Assembly (NCBI GenBank): GCA_023459795.1
Contig: JAEWSP010000018.1
Location: 1-64,000, forward strand
From: Bacillota bacterium
Lineage (GTDB): Bacteria > Bacillota_I > Bacilli_A > RFN20 > CAG-288
Direction of reading: 5' to 3'
DNA: 64,000 nucleotides
Numbering within the stretch: the first letter of the stretch is position 1; each line of letters begins with the position of its first letter. The translations under genes and the position numbers were made by a program. This document shows, piece by piece, positions 60,226-64,000 of this stretch. The notes beneath the pieces were generated by a model. The model did not search any database, was not told where the DNA came from, and worked only from the letters and a program-made list of their open reading frames with translations.

Positions 60226-61215
60226 CTACTTGTCGAGGGAGAACCTATAGGTTGCAAAATGTTTGTATTCCTGCCCTGCCTTCAAGAGCAGCCCCTCGAG
60301 CGGGAAATTGCACTTCTCCGGTTCGATGGCAAGAGCTCTTCTCTTCATAAGGCCAAGCCGGTTGTTGAACTCGATTCTCTTCATAGACTGGTCGCAGTAG
60401 CAGTTCACGCCTTCATAGTCGGTCAGGATATCCATCTTGAAGCCGTTGCCGGAGAAGGTAACCTGCGGAACACGGGGATCCATAATATCGAAGGCAAGGA
60501 AATGATCGAAGTTGTGGACAAGCGGAATTTCTTTTTCCGTGGCATCCATTCTTTCTCCCATTCTCGGGTTGTCATGGAAATCCAGGGCTTTGCAGACCGG
60601 AACAATACCGTTTGGAAGTTCCGTTCCTTCCTTGAAGCTGGCCATATTGGAAGCATCGATATGGAGATGATAGTCATTGATATCCAAGGATCCGGCGAAG
60701 TTGAAATACATATGGTTGGAGAGATTGACGACGGTATCCTTGTCGGAAAGAGCACGGAAGGTGATTGTCATCTCTTCCCGGTCCACCGGGAAGAAATAGG
60801 AGATCTCTACTTTCAGGTTGCCCGGGAAGCCGTTTTCTCCGTCCTTCGACTCCTTCATGAAAAAGACAGTCGTACCCTTGCTGTTGGAAACAACCTCGGA
60901 ATGGAATTTCTGGTAGGTAAGGGAAGTATCGCATCCGCCATGGAGGCAGATTCCGGGGGCTTCTTCCTTAAGATGGACATCTTCTTCCCCAAGACGGAAA
61001 GAGGAAGGGATTCTTCCGGCAACTCTTCCCATAGTCTTTCCGAAGCACATCGGGCAGGAGAGGTACTCCTCTCTGTCTGCAAGCTCCAGGATCATCGGAA
61101 CTCCCTTGTAATGAAGGGAATAGACTCCGGCTCCAAGAGTAGAAAGAGTGGCTTCGACTCCGTCCTTACGGCCGATGGTCAAGAACTCCGACTCCAGCTT
61201 GTTTTCCTGTTTCAT
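60226..61215 (-). CDS. galM: Aldose 1-epimerase (galactose mutarotase)
   Basis: The protein has 329 residues. The substrate-binding and catalytic signatures are visible: GRVAGRI, CLHGG (catalytic-loop histidine), VVNLSNHMYFNFAG (NHxYFN) and AIEPEKCNFPL with the catalytic Glu. GalM interconverts alpha and beta anomers of galactose or glucose and is cytoplasmic, as expected from the lack of a signal peptide. No gal operon is nearby, so the sugar is not certain. AAAGGG lies before the ATG. Confidence 0.9.
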   Translation of the reverse strand: MKQENKLESEFLTIGRKDGVEATLSTLGAGVYSLHYKGVPMILELADREEYLSCPMCFGKTMGRVAGRIPSSFRLGEEDVHLKEEAPGICLHGGCDTSLTYQKFHSEVVSNSKGTTVFFMKESKDGENGFPGNLKVEISYFFPVDREEMTITFRALSDKDTVVNLSNHMYFNFAGSLDINDYHLHIDASNMASFKEGTELPNGIVPVCKALDFHDNPRMGERMDATEKEIPLVHNFDHFLAFDIMDPRVPQVTFSGNGFKMDILTDYEGVNCYCDQSMKRIEFNNRLGLMKRRALAIEPEKCNFPLEGLLLKAGQEYKHFATYRFSLDK

Positions 61216-61230
61216 ATTGTTTTCCCTTTG

Positions 61231-61262
61231 AAAAACAAGCGACCCTTCGGCCGCTTGTTTTG
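61231..61262 (-). terminator. Intrinsic terminator of the 61276-62277 gene
   Basis: On the minus strand AAACAAGCG pairs with CGCTTGTTT over a 10-nt loop, followed by TTTTTC. It lies just before galM. Confidence 0.88.
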
Positions 61263-61275
61263 CTGTCTTTCGTTT

Positions 61276-62277
61276 CTACTTGGCTTCCGGAGCAGCCGGT
61301 GCAGCAGCCGGAACGGCTGCCTTGAGTTTTCCAGACTTGTAAGCGGCATAACGGAAGTCCAGATCATCAGCAAAGAAGCTGACGACATGCTTCTGGAATT
61401 CTTCCGGCTTTTCACGCATCAGTTTCTGAACGTTTCCGACTTCCTTGGTCTGTTCAGGAGTCCAGGAAGGAGAAAGGAGAAGCTTGTTGTTGTCGAAGAG
61501 ATCATCGACAAGGATAATTCCCTGCTTCGGATCCTTGGAGTTGGCAAAGAAGGCATAACGGGTCTGGTCGACCGGATCATCGTAGCAGAACGTGGAATCG
61601 AACTCATCCACCTGACCTTCCTTGTTCTTGAGCTGGATATGGGCCTTCACCTTGCCGCCAAGAAGCTGGCCGGCAGCGGAGATGGTCTGATAAGACGGAA
61701 GGAGACGGGCCTGGAGAAGCTCGTTGATCATATTGATACGGTTGTGGATTTCCTGGTTGTTTCCGAGGATAAGACGGATATGCTTGCTATCCGGAGTGAC
61801 GGAGAAGAGATACTGTCCGCCAAAGGAAGTTCCGATGCAGGAAACAAAGAAGATCTTGGTGACATAGTCGAAATAACGATAGATTTCGACCATTGTGACA
61901 GAACGTCCGATGGAAGAACGAAGCTTGACTTCGACACCGCCGTTCTCAAGATGGTTCTCGACGAGAACTTCGTACTCGGTTCCTTCTTCGATCGACGGAG
62001 GAACAAGCTTGAGGGAAGGCTTGATAGACTTGTTGAATTCAGCAGTCTTTTCAATAGCCTTGCGAACATCTCCGTCTTCCTTGAACTTTCCATCAAGTCC
62101 TAAGTTGAATATACGGAAAACAAGCAGCGGCATATCGGATCCGAGGACATAGTAGTCAGTAGTTCCATCCTCGAGGGCCTTCTGATAGATAATCTCCATC
62201 TTGGCCGGACGGATGAAATTCTTGGCATTGGCATCAGCAACAGCCTGAATTTGCACTAAGGCTTCTTTGTCTTCCAT
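61276..62277 (-). CDS. Hypothetical protein with an Ala/Pro-rich tail
   Basis: The protein has 333 residues, soluble, with mixed alpha/beta sequence and no signal peptide. Segments such as SDMPLLVFRIFNLGLDGK, TMVEIYRYFDYVTKIFFVSCIGTSFGG and GIILVDDLFDNNKLLL look like ordered core, but I cannot name the family. The last 20 residues are an Ala/Pro repeat (AAVPAAAPAAPEAK), similar to the tails of some ribosome- or chaperone-associated proteins. The ATG at 62277 is chosen because AAGGAGA stands before it; the longer reading from 62319 crosses this site. It has its own promoter region (TATAAT near 62327) and terminator. Confidence 0.78.
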   Translation of the reverse strand: MEDKEALVQIQAVADANAKNFIRPAKMEIIYQKALEDGTTDYYVLGSDMPLLVFRIFNLGLDGKFKEDGDVRKAIEKTAEFNKSIKPSLKLVPPSIEEGTEYEVLVENHLENGGVEVKLRSSIGRSVTMVEIYRYFDYVTKIFFVSCIGTSFGGQYLFSVTPDSKHIRLILGNNQEIHNRINMINELLQARLLPSYQTISAAGQLLGGKVKAHIQLKNKEGQVDEFDSTFCYDDPVDQTRYAFFANSKDPKQGIILVDDLFDNNKLLLSPSWTPEQTKEVGNVQKLMREKPEEFQKHVVSFFADDLDFRYAAYKSGKLKAAVPAAAPAAPEAK

Positions 62278-62367
62278 AAAATTGTTCTCCTTGATTTGAA
62301 CGCTAGCACACATTAGCAAAGATTATTATACCGAATTTCGTTCCTTAAAGCGACAACGTTTTTGGTT

Positions 62368-63072
62368 TCAGCGACTATCTTTGATCTGCCACTGGATCGG
62401 ATCGAGCTTATTATCGGAAAGGAATTGGTTTGCTCTTTTGAAGCAATCGGAGCAGAAGAAGCCCCGATAAGCGCTTAACGGAGAGGGGTGAGCAGTCTTG
62501 ATTATGCAGGCTTTCTTGCTATGGATCAGAGCTTCCTTCTTCTGAGCATAAGCACCCCAGAGGAGATAAACGACGGGCTGATCCAGCTTGTCGATAGCCT
62601 GAATCACATCATCCGTGAAGTTGGCCCAGCCAAGTTCCGCATGGGAATTAGGTTCCAATGCCTTTACCGTCAGGGAAGCATTGAGAAGCAGGACTCCCTG
62701 CTTTGCCCAAGGCTCCAGGTTGCCGGTCTTCGGAATCGGATATCCGTATTCATAGAAGAGTTCTTTGTAGATATTCTGCAAAGATTTCGGAAGAGCGACA
62801 TTGTCGTTGACGGAGAAGGAAAGTCCGTTCGCCTGCCCTTCGTTGTAATAAGGATCCTGGCCGAGGATTACGGCACGGACATTCTTAGGGGAAGTCTCGC
62901 TAAGGGCGTGGAACACAAGATTGTAGGGAGGATAGACCGTCTCTTTGAGATAACGGTCAGAAACCATATCCACCAGTTTCTGGTAATAGTCCTTGTTCTT
63001 CTCGTCTTCAAGAAGCAATTCCCATTCGCCTGGGAAAGTGGTAAGCGCCTTAACAAGTTCTTCTTTAGTCAT
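62368..63072 (-). CDS. ung: Uracil-DNA glycosylase
   Basis: The protein has 234 residues. The catalytic motif is VILGQDPYYNEGQANGLSFSV; the catalytic Asp is kept, but the usual His of GQDPYH is Tyr. The DNA-intercalating motif HPSPLSAYRGFF is intact. It removes uracil from DNA as the first step of base excision repair. The ATG overlaps the end of the upstream small membrane protein gene by 8 nt. Length is normal for family 1 Ung. Confidence 0.95.
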   Translation of the reverse strand: MTKEELVKALTTFPGEWELLLEDEKNKDYYQKLVDMVSDRYLKETVYPPYNLVFHALSETSPKNVRAVILGQDPYYNEGQANGLSFSVNDNVALPKSLQNIYKELFYEYGYPIPKTGNLEPWAKQGVLLLNASLTVKALEPNSHAELGWANFTDDVIQAIDKLDQPVVYLLWGAYAQKKEALIHSKKACIIKTAHPSPLSAYRGFFCSDCFKRANQFLSDNKLDPIQWQIKDSR

Positions 63073-63283
63073 GATTATTCTTCCCGGACTCTTTATCCTT
63101 CTTCTCCTGCTTCTTGGTCAGGAACATGGAAACACAAAAGAAAACCAAGGCAGCGGCAGAAATGCCGATAGCCGCAAAGCAGGCCGGATGCCACTTCGTG
63201 ATAGCGCCGATACCGATAGAGATGCCAAGCATTACAAGCGCCATTCCGATCATGATCTTCAAAGTTCTAACATTATTCGACAT
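63065..63283 (-). CDS. Small membrane protein, unknown
   Basis: The protein has 72 residues with two membrane helices (about 8-25 and 32-53) and a Lys/Glu/Asp-rich cytoplasmic tail. AAGGAGG lies before the ATG at 63283, which is preferred over 63322. Its end overlaps the start of ung, so both are translated from one message. No family recognised. Confidence 0.75.
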   Translation of the reverse strand: MSNNVRTLKIMIGMALVMLGISIGIGAITKWHPACFAAIGISAAALVFFCVSMFLTKKQEKKDKESGKNNHD

Positions 63284-63300
63284 AGGGATATCCTCCTTGG

Positions 63301-63333
63301 AAAAGAAAGGAGGCGGAGCCATCGCTCCGCCTC
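63301..63333 (-). terminator. Intrinsic terminator of the 63358-63606 gene
   Basis: GAGGCGGAGC and GCTCCGCCTC pair perfectly over a 4-nt loop (63310-63333), followed on the minus strand by CTTTCTTTT. Confidence 0.9.
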
Positions 63334-63357
63334 TTGGACTCAGGACTAGAGAGAAGA

Positions 63358-63606
63358 CTACTTCTTATCGTCTTCTTTGTGACTGAACCACTTGGACTGG
63401 ATGAAATCCAGAGTATCGTCAAGGTTCTCTTCTTCCATAGCCGCAATAGCAAACATATAAGACGGCATCGGAAGAGAATCATCAGAATCAAACGTAACCG
63501 TATCTCCGTCTTCGGCATTGCCTTTGGTGATGTAATACTTGTTGTCCGATAAAAGAAGAAGTCTTCCTTCCTTTACCATCAGAACTGTTCCTTTAATCTG
63601 TGCCAT
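63358..63606 (-). CDS. Small hypothetical protein
   Basis: The protein has 82 residues, soluble and acidic. The N-terminal half (KGTVLMVKEGRLLLLSDNKYYITKG) looks like a small beta-barrel of OB or SH3 type, and the C-terminal half is helical (AAMEEENLDDTLDFIQSKWF). AAAGGAGATCG precedes the ATG and TATAAT lies about 35 nt upstream. No family recognised. Confidence 0.72.
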   Translation of the reverse strand: MAQIKGTVLMVKEGRLLLLSDNKYYITKGNAEDGDTVTFDSDDSLPMPSYMFAIAAMEEENLDDTLDFIQSKWFSHKEDDKK

Positions 63607-63687
63607 AAAACGATCTCCTTTCTGGCTTCGATACCCATATTATAATAAATTTAAAGCTAAATGAAAGAGGAACAACATTGGAATGAG

Positions 63688-63716
63688 TTGGAAATATATA
63701 AGGAATGACGTAAAAT
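63688..63716 (+). promoter_or_regulatory. Putative promoter of the last gene
   Basis: TTGGAA (63688-63693), a 17-nt spacer and TAAAAT (63711-63716), about 43 bp before the ATG at 63759. Confidence 0.5.
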
Positions 63717-63758
63717 AAGAACGCATTCTTTAGTTCAGTTTTTTAATGGAGATAATTA

Positions 63759-64000
63759 ATGAAATTACTTGCAATTGTTTTCCCAGGCCGACGCTACAGC
63801 AGTGATCGTTCGCTGCTCTATTTTCCTTCCAAGGTCATGGAAGCAAAAGGCTTTGAAATGAAGTATCTCCACTACAACTTCGAAAAAGAGGTGGAGGACA
63901 ACAGGCCCATCGACCAGGCCATAGAAGAATCCGATGCCTATGCCCAGAAAGCATTGGCAGGAATCGACTTCAAAAGCTATGACCATATCGTGTTCCTCGG
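63759..64000 (+). CDS. Alpha/beta-hydrolase-like protein (partial, runs off the edge)
   Basis: Eighty residues are visible. The start MKLLAIVFPGRRYSSDRSLLYFPSKV and the later YDHIVFLG strand fit a family of Firmicute alpha/beta hydrolases that begin with IxFPGxGYxxDxPLLYY. The catalytic Ser, Asp and His would lie beyond the window, so activity cannot be judged. GGAGA lies before the ATG. Confidence 0.7.
   Translation, partial: MKLLAIVFPGRRYSSDRSLLYFPSKVMEAKGFEMKYLHYNFEKEVEDNRPIDQAIEESDAYAQKALAGIDFKSYDHIVFL

Noticed and set aside
60259..62103. Plus-strand ORF of 614 codons opposite galM and the 61276 gene
   Set aside because: It spans two well-supported minus-strand genes and a terminator. 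Its length results from biased codon use on the other strand.
1..64000. Mollicute-type code with TGA as tryptophan
   Set aside because: TGA ends several clear genes (mcrB, mcrC, the gene at 38775-39152), and RF2 is present with its TGA-based autoregulation.

Overview
The window looks like a contig from a low-to-mid GC member of the Bacillota (Firmicutes), most likely an uncultured gut or rumen Bacilli lineage of the RF39 / Erysipelotrichales kind; the lineage is inferred from gene style, not proven. Supporting signs: AGGAGG-type ribosome sites, sigma-A-like promoters, the Bacillus-like order dnaX-ybaB-recR-tmk-holB-ricT-rsmI, a small SRP RNA beside tadA, a CIRCE element before groESL, a cre-like site and a Crh-like HPr. 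TGA is an ordinary stop (RF2 is present and made by programmed frameshifting), so the genetic code is standard.

Layout. 1-3215: the end of one gene, a possibly 5'-truncated ORF and a BspA-like leucine-rich-repeat lipoprotein. 3299-15298: a defence island. On the + strand it has an AAA+ ATPase and subtilisin-like protease pair resembling IetA/IetS, followed in the same apparent operon by a membrane KAP-type P-loop NTPase. On the - strand it has a DpnII-type GATC restriction-modification cassette whose first methylase carries its own HTH domain and sits behind a palindromic operator, and McrBC, whose mcrB is split by an in-frame TAA. 15330-21394: secA-prfB-yitT and divergent degV. 21442-30858: three collinear genes for surface proteins, two of them paralogous giants of about 1,350-1,380 residues. 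31280-33538: a small lipoprotein and a GH13 alpha-glucosidase. 33609-35813: a CadA/ZntA-like metal pump with a CzrA-like ArsR repressor and two operators. 35958-39152: two membrane proteins around a palindromic divergent promoter, then rsuA and two small hypothetical genes.

39153-40708 is the strangest stretch: about 800 bp of non-coding DNA with twelve degenerate 18-bp tandem repeats, lying between a minus-strand terminator and a Crh-like HPr gene whose promoter carries a cre-like site. After trpS and a GH3-family gene with two homopolymer frameshifts come the housekeeping blocks: SRP RNA-tadA, prfA-prmC, dnaX through rsmI, groES-groEL, galM, ung and small hypotheticals. An alpha/beta-hydrolase-like gene runs off the right edge.

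Cross-cutting observations: prfA and prfB share a 146-bp tract with one mismatch across the GGQ region, which suggests gene conversion; several genes have a -10 box exactly 6 nt before ATG, which suggests leaderless transcripts; two Shine-Dalgarno-less genes (tadA, prmC) start about 10 nt after an intrinsic terminator. All calls come from reading the sequence; no database search or folding program was run.
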